From assembly GCA_030248135.1 (NCBI GenBank), contig JASANC010004111.1, forward strand, positions 33,778-97,777: a stretch of 64,000 bases of DNA, in the 5' to 3' direction. The notes beneath the pieces were generated by a model. The model worked only from the letters and a program-made list of their open reading frames with translations, ran no database searches and was not told the origin of the DNA. Positions 12,986 to 23,408 of this stretch are shown here, in pieces; within the stretch, counting starts at the first letter, position 1; each line of letters opens with the position of its first letter. This stretch comes from Theristus sp. LFF4_11 (lineage: Eukaryota > Nematoda > Chromadorea > Monhysterida > Xyalidae). Made by a program: the position numbers and the translations under genes.

Positions 12986-15900
12986 GCTGTTGTTGTTGTT
13001 GTTGTTGTTGTTTTGCGGCTGGCGAGTATTGTAACTCATATCAGCTGGGCGTTGCGTCGAGAGCTGCATGACAAGTCATACGACTGCTTTTCCTGCGAGC
13101 TCCGCGACAAATGGTACGAGCTCAGCCTCCGACGGAGGCGCACACGATCACTACCCGTTTTGAAGTGGTCGTTGGTTTTTTGTTGTTTCTAAAGCAGCAC
13201 TGGCTGAGTGGTTGCGTATTTTGGTTGATGTCGGCAATTTTTTGACACCAAGCGGTGAGATGTGTACACTGGCGCATTTTGCCGCCGCACACACAATTTT
13301 GCGTGCTTTCCAGTGCGCCACATGCCGCTGAGCGCCACATTTCCGGTGTCCATGATGCAGCCGGCGCCGGGCAGTCCGTACGCCACGCTCGGCTACAACA
13401 CGCCGGTCGACTACGCGCGCATGATGTCGCCCACGCCCACACCGTCGTCCTCGTCGCATGCCGTGCAAGCGGCAGCGGCAGCGGCGGCCGCCGCCGGTTT
13501 GCAGTCGATGCCGGACCTCAGCAGTCTGGCGGGACTGATCGCGCAGCAGCAACAGCAGACGGACAATGTCGGCAGCAGTCTACAGAACATCACCGATCCG
13601 GCCGGCCAGGCGATCCTGCGGCACGCGCAAGACCAAGCACAACAACAGACCTCTGTAGGTGGCTGCGTGCGTGCGCTCTCCATGCAAATCGCAACGTTTC
13701 GATCACTGTGTTGCTGAGACAAATTTACAATGTGCGTTGTAAAATCCATTTAGTTTTTTTTGAAAACAGTGTTTTTTTCCATTTTCAGATTGCCCTGTGT
13801 CAGGTGCAGATGCTCAGAGACCAATTGACAACCGAGACAACTGCTCGACTAGAAGCGCAGGTTTGAACTATGCGCGTTTTTCTCTGAATTTCGCAACGGG
13901 TGCATCGTTTTTACGGCGACACAGCACTTTCGTTCAACCCATCCATTTCCGTCATTTCGTCGGCTAGGCCTCTGAATAATCCCATTAATTTAGTGAGCCG
14001 CGAAAAATTAGCGTTTTCAACCCCGATGCGCCTTCTTATTGATTTCGCAAAAAACAACAAATTTTTTTGTTTCTGAAGGCGCGCACACAGCAGCTACTGA
14101 CATCGAACAAGGAACTATTGGACCAAGTGCAGAATCTTGTGGGGCGACTACAGTCGTTAGAGAGTAGATTTACGGAGAAGTTGGACAAAGATATGGCCAG
14201 CCACGCCTCAAACGTCCCGTCGACATCAACCGATGCGTCCAGGGTGAGCTATATTGTCAAAGAGACGCACGTTTTTTACTGCAGCACATTTGCTTGTGTT
14301 TTATTGGTGGGTCACTCGTGTCTATCATAACCGACCAATGATCAATCGATTTTTAACTGTTTTTTCTTTAATTTTTCTCGCACTATCGAGTGTTGTGGTT
14401 CATGCAAAAATGAAAAAAAAACGATGAAAAAGCCACAAACGCAAAAGTTGTCACCCATCGTGTTTGGACAACATAAGAAGAATGACAACGCTATGCATTA
14501 TTGAACATCAACAAACATCTGCAAGACTGCATTTTACAATTCTTCCATATCCATATGTGTAACTTTCTTTCCGAACGCAAAAGGCTTGCACACACACACA
14601 TGCGCGTTGTTTCCTGATATTCGACACCCGTTTTCGCGGAGCGGAACAGCTGTCACCATTTTGGACGTTTCAGACAACGACAACACACCTTCCAACGTAC
14701 TTTGAAGCTACTAAAGCCAGAGGGGGTTCGCGTTTGTTGTGTGTGAATGGTTGTTTCAGCAAGCGCTCATATAAACAATCACGAACGCATCGCAGACACG
14801 CATTCACGCCTGGCCGGTTTCGCACAGCGCGTTTTCGGCTTTCGAAACTGATAATTTTGTTTGCTGACGTCGACTGACGCTTTTTCGTCTGTGTAATAAA
14901 AGTTCCGTTCGTGAAAGTTCCGAAAAAAGTTGTGGTGGCTTTTTGGTCTGTCGGTGTGTGAGTGTAGAGTATGATGAGTCGTGAGTCGTATTTTTTCGAT
15001 CTTTTTTTTTCAACGCAAAACAGCATTCGAGTAAATGGATGACATTGCCTTTCGATTTTTAAAAATCATCAAGTGACTACTGGCCGGTCTGTTTGTCCGG
15101 TCCAGAACGAGACAAAAAAAACGATCAGTGTTCGCCACGCAGAAACAAAAAGAGTTTCAGTAACAAGGGAAGCATTTGTGGTGGCTTGCTCAGTGAGACT
15201 CGTGTCAAAGCATCTGCAAGAAACAATGCGACACGTCTGAGCTGCACACTACAACTGGAATGCATCTATTAAATTATGTTCAGCGTTTTTATCACATTTC
15301 AGGCCAACCGGCCAGCCGGCTCGTCAGTGTCATTCGCCGACGAACAACGCCTCCAAGTGCAACCGCAACAACAGCAAGTCTCGAGGAGCGCCTCCGACAC
15401 GATCGCAAAACGGCCGCCACCGTCGACGGACGTCGCCAAACAGCAACGGGTCGCTCAACAAACACCGCAGCTGCCATCGTCGAGCGCCGCCGCCGACACG
15501 GACTCGGAGTTGCCGCACACGCGTCCGCGGCTCGGTTCGGCACGTCGCGACGCGCAATCAGAGCCGGATGATGTCGCGGCCGCCGGCTACACGACCGAGA
15601 CGACCACCAGCGACGGCTACAGTTCGTCGGACGCCGAGATCCTGCGGCGGCCGTCGCGTCCGTCGCTCGGCAACGGCGGTCTCGTGCAGGAGCGCATGAG
15701 AAAGTTCCAGAACGTCGACATGCCGACCGACCTGTCCGTGTTCATGGTGAATCCGGCCGTGATGCACTCGCTCGCCAGTCTGCTCGGCCGACAGCCGGAC
15801 ATGCAGCAGGCGGTCGCCGTCGCTGCGGAGGCGCTCGCCACCAGTGAACTCGACAAGGCGACACTCGCCGCAGCCGCCACCGCCGTCGCCAACCAGCAGA

Positions 15901-16589
15901 AACGAATGTCGGACGCGACGAAACAGTCGGAGCCGCAGACGCCCACAACCGGCGACGAACCGGCGAGCACCAGCGGGGGCGCTGAAACGGCCTCGCCCTC
16001 GGCCAAGCCGAAACAGACGGCCGCCAAAGGCGACTCGAAGGAGGAGGAGGAGCCGCCCGCCGAGGAGCCGTCGCCGGCGACCAAGAAGAAGACGGGCGGC
16101 GTGTTCGGCGGCGGCAGCTTCCATCGATTCTCGACGTTCGACCGCATGTCGCAGGGTGAACTGTCGATCGGCAAAAAGAAGAAACGCCAGGAGACGGAGA
16201 AGACGATCGAGGAGGAGGAGCAACCGACCACCAGCAGTCCGGAGGTGCCAGCCAGCAGCATTCCAACGGTCGACGAGCTTGCCGGCGGCGGCGGCGGCGC
16301 CAAGGAGCATCGAAAAGCGCGCGCGAAACGCCCGAGCGAGACGAACGTCACTGCGGCCGCTGTCACGAACGGGCCAGTGGGCACGGCGAGCAATCACATC
16401 GACGACGAACCGGGCGCAGGCACGCAGCAGCAGCAGCTGCCTCAGCAACCAGCCGTCATGACGCCGCCGCCGTTGTATCCGCTGCAGCTGAACCCGGCCG
16501 ACATGAGGTTTCTGACCGCACAGCTGCATGCGAGTGCTGCCGCGATCAGCAACGACATCGCAGCATTGCACAATACGGACCAGCAACAA

Positions 16590-16621
<32 letters not shown>

Positions 16622-16820
16622 ACAACAACAACAACAACAACAGCAACAGCAACAGCAACAACAGCAACAACAACAACGCCAGCAACAGCAACAACCGGCC
16701 GGTGCTGTTGAGCCATCACCACAAGCACTACTGCCAGCCCATCTGACCGATCCGACTTATCTGCAGAAGTTAACGCAGAATCTCAGAGCGATGCAGAACC
16801 AGTCTCCGAATCCGAGATGA
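1743..16820 (+). CDS. dyc-1: NOS1AP/CAPON-type adaptor (DYC-1-like), 8 exons
   Basis: Exons by splice sites and phase: 1743-1889 (tentative first exon), 3324-3471, 11507-11691, 12367-12829, 13314-13654, 13789-13860, 14079-14243 and 15303-16820 (stop TGA). All phases agree (0,1,0,1,0,0,0), giving 3039 nt or 1012 codons plus stop. Exon 2 encodes [19 protein letters not shown], the C-terminal helix region of the CAPON PTB domain. Exons 6-7 encode a coiled coil ([20 protein letters not shown], then [20 protein letters not shown]) matching the NOS1AP coiled coil. The rest is low-complexity Ala/Ser/Gln/Pro sequence, with a 32-residue polyglutamine run near the C-terminus. Known family members are cytoplasmic scaffolds; C. 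elegans DYC-1 acts with the dystrophin complex in muscle. The oddity is that the first ~100 residues of the PTB domain are not in the window. Either they lie upstream, or exon 1 starts a short isoform with half a PTB. The family call is firm; the first exon is not. Confidence 0.85.
2264..2421 (+). repeat. Dispersed ~160-bp repeat, copy 1
   Basis: The segment beginning TTCAATCTTTATGTGGCAAT and ending near AAAATAAATGAT recurs at 19341-19498 with many substitutions and small indels (for example shared CGGATCACTTT and GAATTCCCGCGT). Both copies lie in introns and in the same orientation. No clear terminal repeats or target duplications are seen. It is probably an old short interspersed or MITE-like sequence. 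Confidence 0.5.
3566..4910 (+). mobile_element. Non-autonomous Helitron, copy 1
   Basis: It starts with TC (TCTATTATACTAA) right after an A. It ends with the hairpin CCGTGCC-GTA-GGCACGG followed by GTCAACTGG and the terminal CTAG, which are the diagnostic ends of a Helitron (5'-TC, 3' hairpin, CTRR). Inside are degenerate ~100-bp repeats built around AAAGG.CTGGCTTAG, GGGTAAACGGG and CGTTTTGCAAC. No Rep/helicase frame is present. It lies in the 8-kb intron of the NOS1AP-like gene. The next element begins at the very next base. Confidence 0.75.
4911..6106 (+). mobile_element. Non-autonomous Helitron, copy 2, head-to-tail with copy 1
   Basis: TCTATTATACTAAGATAATAG begins directly after the CTAG of the preceding element. 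The 3' end repeats the same hairpin (CCGTGCCGTAGGCACGG), then GTCAATTGG and CTAG at 6103-6106, followed by T. The internal sequence is AT-rich and differs from copy 1 apart from the terminal ~60 bases and scattered GGTTAGGGT-type motifs. There is no coding capacity. Confidence 0.72.
6222..6364 (+). repeat. 145-bp conserved repeat, copy A
   Basis: Runs from ATTATCTAAAAATGCG to TTTTTGCGCCG. It contains CGCATATAAAAGG (TATA-like), then CCTTGTGTAAGCAG, then a strong hairpin formed by GACTTGG and CAAGTCTC around a CGACAACG loop, and finally ATATTTTTGCG. Copies B (7112-7254, opposite strand) and C (55491-55633) differ by only one or two bases, while their flanks are much more diverged. It may be the end of a larger mobile element or a small-RNA unit. 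Confidence 0.6.
6770..7254 (-). mobile_element. Element containing 145-bp repeat copy B and a GC-rich insert
   Basis: Read on the - strand, the 145-bp repeat (7254-7112) is followed by a segment (about 6870-6770) that also follows copy C at 55633-55745: GCTGAAAAGCGTAAAA, CTTTGAAGTTAT, CTAAAATCAC and CATGTGCGAAATTCTG are shared. In this copy a GC-rich block (6880-7105), absent from copy C, separates the two parts. The shared extension shows that B and C belong to one element longer than 145 bp; copy A is truncated or shorter. Confidence 0.5.
6880..7105. other. GC-rich ~225-bp block of unknown origin
   Basis: This block is sharply more GC-rich than the surrounding intron and has several G/C runs. 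Segments such as GGGCTAAGATCACTGGTG, GGTATTGGTTCCACGGGATG and CCCACCGGAGTTTGGTACC look structured, as in a small RNA gene or retroposed RNA, but I cannot assign it to tRNA, 5S, U1, U2 or 7SL. It interrupts the mobile element that contains repeat copy B. Confidence 0.3.
7370..10250. repeat. 149-bp satellite array, about 12 copies, interrupted
   Basis: The unit of about 149 bp contains CGTCACGATTCAG, GAGTTGCTCACGTAAGAAAA, GTGATCAGCGCATTGAATTA and TTTTTCGTTTCTGGACCGAT. The CGTCACGATTCAG block occurs near 7406, 7556, 7704, 7853 and 8002, then again near 9306, 9455, 9605, 9753, 9902, 10050 and 10198. The two halves are separated by the 228-bp array at 8128-9280. Units become more alike towards the centre and right side, as expected from unequal exchange. 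The array lies in intron 2 of the NOS1AP-like gene. Confidence 0.85.
8128..9284. repeat. 228-bp tandem array nested in the satellite
   Basis: The block beginning GTGGTAAAACAGCTTCGGC recurs at 8261, 8489, 8717, 8945 and 9173. The last four are spaced exactly 228 bp and are practically identical; the first unit is altered by a G/C homopolymer-rich stretch (about 8185-8250). Because 228 is a multiple of 3, one - strand frame stays open for about 400 codons. It has no plausible start or family resemblance, so it is a repeat artefact and not a gene. Confidence 0.88.
10290..10860. repeat. ~173-bp tandem repeat, three copies
   Basis: Blocks containing GAAAGTGTCCCAGCTAAAAA, TTGAAAGGGCGAACAC, TTTTTACCCAAAAA and ATCTACGGATGAAATTACC recur near 10468, 10641 and 10813 (spacing 173 and 172). 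The copies are moderately diverged. They abut the right end of the 149-bp satellite but are unrelated in sequence. Confidence 0.7.
11995..12231. mobile_element. 237-bp MITE with CRE palindromes, copy 1
   Basis: Matches 34522-34758 along its whole length. The ends are imperfect inverted repeats: TATGACCTATTT...AAACGTGTCC on the left, and the complement of GGACACGTTTGAATAAATCC...ATA on the right. Both copies begin and end with TA, suggesting a Tc1/mariner-type TA target. Two TGACGTCA palindromes (CRE/ATF-type sites) lie just inside the ends. It is non-coding and sits in intron 3 of the NOS1AP-like gene. Confidence 0.72.
12890..13011. repeat. (GTT)n microsatellite in an intron
   Basis: About 40 nearly perfect GTT units with one GCT interruption near the right end, immediately downstream of the exon ending at 12829. 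The opposite strand reads as polyasparagine, which is an artefact. Confidence 0.95.
16581..16694 (+). repeat. CAG/CAA polyglutamine tract in the last NOS1AP-like exon
   Basis: 32 consecutive Gln codons (mixed CAA and CAG), one Arg, then five more Gln. The CAA/CAG mixture suggests a protein-level glutamine tract and not a pure trinucleotide expansion. The opposite strand gives a polyleucine frame, which is not a gene. Confidence 0.95.
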
Positions 16821-17940
16821 CGGTTAGATGTTGTGTGTGGTGAGAATGTTTTACGCAAGTAAGCTTGTTTGTACACAAAATCTCCAGAACTCCATTTGGT
16901 CTGCTTCTGACTTTGTGTTTTATAGTAAAACTCATGGTGATATACTTGCTCAGATATGACTTATTAGTTTTGTTTTCTGTCAAAATTGTTAATAACTGAG
17001 AAGAATCATAACAGCCACAATGTATTTTTGATTTGCGTCTTCCAATCTGAACGCTCTCTTATCTTTTGAAAGATACTGTGGCATTAAGAATCATCGCTTT
17101 GTTAACGACAGATCCAAAAAGCTTATGTTTGGAAACAGGCCCAAGAAACAGTCATAGTCATCAAGCAATACAAACGGCCAAACAACCAGTTTTCCCTTTT
17201 CAGTTCTTTTATCGTTCAACTTGAAGCATGCCGATTATCATAATTTATTGGCCAATTTTTCGTGTTCAAACAAAGATCAGAAGCGTTATGTGAATTTACT
17301 ATCTGTGTTCAGGTGTATGCGTACCGCGAAAATATGACTGTGAATATCTCGCTGCAATATGTTTCGAGTTTTTCCAAAGATTTTGTGACTTTTTGTCATT
17401 CGACCACCGTTGAGTTATTTATGCTGAAACTGAGCAATTGTCTAGAAAAGTATTATGACTTATACACGTCCTTTTGGGTTTTACTGCTGTTCGCATTACT
17501 GTTCGTATTCGAACGAACAATTTCTCTATCAGAATACTTCAGGCAGAGTTGTGGTATAAAATAAAAAAATCAAGATGGTTTTCGTTCTGAGAAAAACGCG
17601 ATGATGGAACAAAAAAACAAAACAAGGCATCATAATACCAACGATATCACCCCTCAACGATACCAACAAAGTCGATGACACGACAACACAGCGCATGTTT
17701 TCGATCAAGCTATTTTCTATTTACAGAGTGAGCAATAGCGCACGGTTTACACCCATCGCAGTCTCTAGCTGTGTCTTTACGTGCTCTATGATATCAGCGA
17801 TGCGATAAAAATGTTCGACCGCTGTGCAAAATTGGCATTCAAAATTTATTGTCCGCGCTTTTTCCAAGCGTTGGTTTGTTTCGACAAATAAACACAGGTT
17901 TCAATGATTATTTTCACTTAATTAAAAGAAAACGCCTTAA
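16821..17940. other. Intergenic region between the NOS1AP-like and CUB-like genes
   Basis: Holds the 3' UTR of the NOS1AP-like gene and the promoter of the next gene. The best polyadenylation signal on the + strand is AATAAA at 17560-17565. A 100-codon frame inside (17262-17564) has no family resemblance and poor codon bias, and is not called. Confidence 0.5.
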
Positions 17941-20900
17941 ATGCACACCACAACAATGCGCTTAACCGCAGGCGCTTTTCTGTTATTAAAGTTGGCAGTG
18001 AGCGCCGCTGATGTAAGTCTTGTTTCATCTGAATTGTCGGAACTCGAACGCCGCGATGATGAAACGGCAACCAATGCTCCAGCTATCGGTAAGCTGGCTC
18101 TGGCTGTATAACTGTAGATAATTTCCTTTTGTAAATTTTACAATTTAAATAGAGACGAAATCAACAAACGTGATATTTGTCACGTTCATCGCCCTCGAAA
18201 ACCCATAGAAACATTCCTGTAGAGAAACTTTAGTTCGCAGGCTGTTATTTATTTATTTATTTGTTTATTTTATTATATTATATTGTTATATTATATTATT
18301 TTATTATATTATTATAGTTCGCAAACTTTATTTGTCGACCAGACAATTTTTAGTGATCTGGAACAATTTCGCCCCAGACACAAAATCGTAAATGACTTGT
18401 CAGTTTTGCACAGTAAGGTTGCTCAAGATTTATGCTGAAGATGCTCAAGTCACTCGTATTGGGGACTTGCCGGTTGTGCTTGATGCTGACGCCGTCGTGT
18501 ATGCCGAACTGGTGGCACACAACGACAACGATCAACTGGTGCTCTATTTGGCCAACTACTGGAGCCGACGTGCCCACCGTCTTGTTGTTCGAAGCGTCTC
18601 GGATGATTTCAATCACACTGTGCTCTTCGACAGTAACACGCTCAAGTACGTTCATTTCGCAGACAAGCGCTATTTTTGAGTTCTGTAACATCAGTGGTTG
18701 GTTTGTTGCCAATAAAGCTTCAGTGGAGTTCGCTCAAAATTGTGAATATCTTGTGCAATGCTGAAAAGTTTTGGCCACATCTCTGGTTGGTGTCTGACAC
18801 CTCTAGCAAAAGTGCGGCAAACCTAAACTTCGCCGTATTCCATCGTTCAGAAAATCGTCTCCAAACATATGGACACACGGAGGATCACCGGTGATAAGCC
18901 TGTCCACCTCGTACAACAGAATCGAAATTGATTTCCACTCACAAGACGCACTGCTAATCAACGAACTAAAATTTATTGCTGTCACACGATCCGGTTAGTG
19001 TTTGACTTGAAAAATATCAAATTGACACGAAACAATTGTCAATTGATTTAAAAAAACTGTGCATTCAGTTGAACGAATATGCGGCGAAGCAGTGACCAGC
19101 ACGAAAGAGCTTCATTTCCGCACCAATACCGCGTCCTTTCCACCGCACGGTTCGCACTGCGTCTACAGGTGTGTCAATGCGCGTGAACAAGTGACTTAAT
19201 CGGCTGAATTGTGCAAATAATGGCAACACAATATCGAGCCAATGCAAAAAGACATTTTGCATAATGTGGATTCTCAAATACCAATTTTTAGGTTCTGCGA
19301 CTCAGTCAAAAGGAAAAGTTATTTATCGAAAGAAAAACGTTTCAATCTTTATGTGGCAATTCAAAACAGCCGAAGTGACCTAGCGCTATTTTGGGGGACT
19401 CGGATCACTTTACAGATTTCGAATTCCCGCGTTATACAAGAAACTGTTTACCTATGCCTATTTATGCGCGCATTGAGTTTCGGAACCAAAATATATGATA
19501 ATTTAGTATTGGTCAAAATATGCACAGTAGCTTCAACTAGCACTTTTTAACGACGAGTGCAGATACGTTGCACCGCGCGCCGATGCGCACGACTGGCCGC
19601 ACGTTGTGATGAAGCAACGAAGGGCAGCATTCGCGTTGTTCGACACGATCACCGTCTACGACGGGTGGTCCGTTAAACCGCAGGCGATGTTGATCAAGTA
19701 CGCGTTCCTCCCATTAGTCTTAGTGAAATGAAAATTTCTAACTACATGTACATGTAACTCAAGAGAATCGCCAAAAACTCATTTTCCAAACACATTGTCA
19801 ATAGACTCCCGTGCCGGAAACAAAGCAGAAGCATTTAGAGGTCAGGTTCTGCACACTAATAAGCTGATGAATATTGTTGAATGTTGATGTTGATTGCAGA
19901 TCAACGGACACGAGCGCGTGCAACGCAATCGCCCAGTCAACCGTCGCCACTGTTGACATCGTGCACCGTGAAGCGCTCAACTGGCATCGACTCGACTTGC
20001 ACTTGCATTTGAGCTTTACGTCACGTCGTAGAGGTTAGACGTCGAAGTTCACTGAACAAAACTGTGGAGAACAATTAAAGTAGGCGAAGGTAGGCGAAGA
20101 CCACGGGTTCGACAGTTCGCCAGACTGCACCGTCGAAAGAGTTCTGTGTAAGTCATAGGGCGCGAGCGAACTCTGTGCATATCGGACGAAACCACAAAGC
20201 CAGTGTCCAGCACTCGCGGTGTCCCCAGTTCGCAGGCAACTGTTGTTCACCGCCTTCGGGCGCGTTGACTTTGAAATAAATTGAGAATTACAAAAAGTTG
20301 TCGAATAACGTTTGAGTATAGCTTGAGTGACCGGTGTCACACCAATTGTTGCGCACTGCCAGAGAACAGCATCGCGTGCGAGTTGCACCATCGCAACGAC
20401 GGCTGCGTGCGGTTCATCGGGCCGCCGGTCCGTCCAGCACACGCGCACGACCGAACGTTTCGCCCGATCGCGCTTCGCTTCTGTCGCCTTGAGCACATGT
20501 ACAACGTCGCCATGCGCCTGCAGTTGGCCGACATGAATGGCGCTGCGAGAATTCAATACGGAAAAAAGCAGTTCCAGTAAGCTGTGACGGCCCGTTCACA
20601 TTGATGTGTGCTGACGTACGTCAAAGGCACATCTCCATAGATGGTTAGTATGCAATAACACGAGACCTAACGTGCCAGTCTGTATGAACGGTAGTATGCT
20701 AAAAACACAAAACCTGGCGTGACGTGACGTGACGTGCCGTATACACATACGTCAGTATGAACACGAACCTTAATAGAGCTAGTTTTTATAAAAAACTATT
20801 AGACGTTTGCTGATACGCTGTTGTTACGAGATTAGTTTTCAGTTTGTACTTTCTCCATTTTTACCTGTCGTCCACAGCATTATTGGTCGACACAATTTCT

Positions 20901-21991
20901 CGGAAACCATCTGCGCCGTTCAGGACGACAGTCTTCGTATTACGCCTGAAGAGAACACGACATTCTTCGGGCAATACTCAATTCAATGTCAGTCGATTTT
21001 TGAAACTCTATCCGACGAAAAACCAAAAACATAAAAGCGAACAGCTTTTCAGGGCACGCCGCTACAGAATGCCAAGACGAACATTTGGGCAAAGTCGGCA
21101 GTGGTTCGGAACAGAAGAACGGCCGCGCGCTGGATTACGATGATCAGCCGATTCGTGAGTGATCAACCGACTTCGATGTTGTTCAGTTCAACACTACTGA
21201 GGTTGAGCGAGCTGATTGGGCAAGTGCCAAGTAAAATTGAAAATTGATCCACGATTAGAAATCGAAATGCTGGACATGCGCCCACGGAAAAATCGGATTG
21301 GACAAGACAAGGTATAACTAAAAATAACAAACTGATAAGAGAATGAAAAACGAATCGAATATCATTGTGAACGTTCAGATCCGCTGGTGCTTCTGGGCAT
21401 CCCGGTGACATTGCTGCTGATCCTGGGCGCCATCGTCGCGTTGACCGTCATTGGCTTGTACATGTTCATGCGGAGGCATCGCGAACGTGCCTGTTACACG
21501 CAGTCAGACGGGGCACAGCATTTCGTGCAGCACGCGAGGCGTCCGTTTGGTGGTGCGCTCGTCTGGCAATGCAGATCGTGTGCAATTGGCTGATTGGTTG
21601 GTGTGACCACGCTGTGGAGGCAGTATGGTGAGCACAGACGGCTAGCGTCACGTCGTCACCAGCCAATCAGCTAGTCGCATGACATTCAAATTATCAAGTT
21701 ATTTTTAGTTCGGAACGCAATTGACTGCATCCCACTTGTACTCGACTGAAACCTCCAAAATGATTGATTATCTTCCATAATGACATAAATCCATCTAGTT
21801 CGGTGCGTTTGTTGTTCACACATAGCGTAATTGTAGATCACAATCTTCTGCCGCCGCCACCGAAATACGAAGACGTCTTCGGAAATGAACATGAACTGAG
21901 TGACAGAGCAAACACACGGCCTCCACGTCCAGCACCAGTTCAACAATTGCAAACAGATCAACACGGACAAGACGCTGACAGCTCACTGTAA
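17941..21991 (+). CDS. CUB-like type I membrane protein with PPPY-like tail, ~12 exons
   Basis: Exons: 17941-18088, 18414-18645, 18851-18993, 19069-19168, 19563-19697, 19900-20033, 20116-20147 (tentative), 20317-20576 (weak acceptor), 20878-20987, 21053-21154, 21379-21486 and 21837-21991 (TAA). Phases agree throughout, 1659 nt or 552 codons. The N-terminus (TMRLTAGAFLLLKLAVSAAD) is a signal peptide; a second ATG at 17956 may be the true start. The ectodomain has CUB-type elements: CGEAVTSTKEL, FPPHGSHCVY, LFDTITVYDG and LDLHLHLSFTSRR, followed by a cysteine-rich segment. One helix (LVLLGIPVTLLLILGAIVAL, continuing to YMF) is followed by a basic stop-transfer MRRHRE. The short tail contains LPPPPKYEDVF, a possible WW- or SH3-domain ligand. 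Role is probably cell-surface binding; I cannot name an orthologue. AATAAA lies at 22192-22197. Confidence 0.75.
19341..19498 (+). repeat. Dispersed ~160-bp repeat, copy 2
   Basis: Partner of 2264-2421. It lies in the intron between the CUB-like exons 19069-19168 and 19563-19697. The match starts at TTTCAATCTTTATGTGGCAA and fades after ACCAAAATATATGAT. Divergence is higher than for the other repeat families in the window. Confidence 0.5.
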
Positions 21992-22191
21992 ACCTGGTGC
22001 TTGATATATTACACCATGTGATCCTCTACCATTACAGACCATTGAATTGAATGAAACAATTCTACTGTCATGTCAGCAATCAGCCCTGGAAGCTTATGTA
22101 CAGTTTTGCCTTCGTATAGTCTAGTCATGTAATTTTTTTGCCGAATATGCATATATCCGTTGCGTTTTGGTGATGCCGATGGTGACGACAC

Positions 22192-22197
22192 AATAAA
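22192..22197 (+). terminator. Polyadenylation signal of the CUB-like gene
   Basis: AATAAA 200 bases after the stop codon at 21991, in CACAATAAAAGTCC. Position and context fit a eukaryotic cleavage/polyadenylation signal. Confidence 0.6.
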
Positions 22198-22856
22198 AGT
22201 CCAAATACAGTCGTTCGGTTTCGAAGTTTCATTTGTGAGAGTCAGTGAGAGGAGTAAATGTTATCAACGTAACACCACCAATTATTCAAATTTAAAAAAA
22301 TGAAATAAACAAACATATGTTTGTTCTCTTATTGTTTTAACCGGAATGCGAGCAATATTACCAGAAACATAACGTTGAAAAACCGACACATTGAAATATC
22401 ATAACCATTTTTTGCTAATTCTGGGTGAAAGATTCAAGAGCAAAAAACTGGTGATTAAATAAAATTAAAAATTTTTATAGCGGAAACAATTTCCTTACCT
22501 ATTTTTGCTTCATCTACTGTCAACAACTAACTGAATTGAAAAAAATAAATCAAACTGTAATCAGCGTATTCACGTCGCAATTCGCAAAATGAAGGCGAAA
22601 AAAAATCTCGACGGTTACATAAGAGGGACTGAGAAGAGCAAAAATTCATGCAGCAAAAACAGCCACCTAAACAATAAAGCAACCAAAAAAACGCTAATCT
22701 AACACGAATAAAAATGAAAACTAGAACTATTAGCCACACACTTCATAAACGTTTAGCAGAGAATGAGCCCTACCAAGTGCAAGGGCATTTTAATATACAC
22801 GAATTGCAAAATTAAATTACAAGTAATCACGATATCTTCAATGTCGCCGCGGCCAA

Positions 22857-23408
22857 CTACTGCAGTTTCTGCGAGGCTGGCGACGCCGGCACGCTGTACT
22901 TGCGTTTTCGACCGATACGAAACTGGAAGAGTTTGAACGAACATTGTAGCCAATCATATCAGGACTAGGACTGTGAGGTGAATTTCACAGCACAACAAAG
23001 CAACAACACAATCACTGTCATGGCGTAAATAAGTTCGAAGGAACCTGTTTTATTTCTATTCGCACGGTGAATGTTGTGAATTTGAAATAAAAAATGGAAT
23101 TTTCAAAGACTAAAGCACAAATGGCGCTTTTGACGCCGACCAAACCGGATCTCCGTTTACCCAGCGTCCGCGTGCACCGCCATACTGCGGCGCAACGCGA
23201 CTGGTTCAATCGACTCAAATTTCGCTGTGAATCTTAAAGCTAAACAAGCGCACACCTTCGAGAACATCGCGACGTCCTCGCTCTCGTCGATGCAGCACTG
23301 CACGATGCACGTGATGCAGATGGCGAACACGATGATGAAGTACAGCACGAACACGGCGACGAAGCCGAAATAGTCGTGCGGATCGAGCTCCTGTTTCAGA
23401 TTCACCAT
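22857..23408 (-). CDS. Micro-membrane protein A (72 codons incl. stop), two exons
   Basis: Exon 1 runs 23408-23256 (ATG, 51 codons, donor GTGTGC); exon 2 runs 22922-22857 (acceptor CTTCCAG, 21 codons, TAG). Both join in phase 0, giving a 72-residue single-pass protein. It starts MVNLKQELDPHDYFGF, has one hydrophobic helix (about residues 16-39) ending in a cysteine cluster CITCIVQCC, then an acidic stretch DESED, and a short basic tail beginning FRIGRKRKYS. There is no signal peptide. The paralogue at 25073-25523 has the same exon lengths in exon 1, intron position and an aligned tail start (WRIG). I do not recognise the family. The cysteines next to the helix could be palmitoylated; small regulatory membrane subunits have this kind of layout, but nothing ties it to one. 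Confidence 0.65.

Noticed and set aside
12770..13069. Polyasparagine frame on the - strand
   Set aside because: It is the complement of the intronic (GTT)n microsatellite of the + strand gene.
15558..16694. Long - strand frame with polyleucine
   Set aside because: Antisense shadow of the last NOS1AP-like exon; codon bias and splice phases support the + strand.
20587..20772. Possible MITE with GTTCACATTGA and AGTATGAACACG ends and GTGAC repeats
   Set aside because: The ends do not form a convincing inverted repeat and no second copy is visible in the window.
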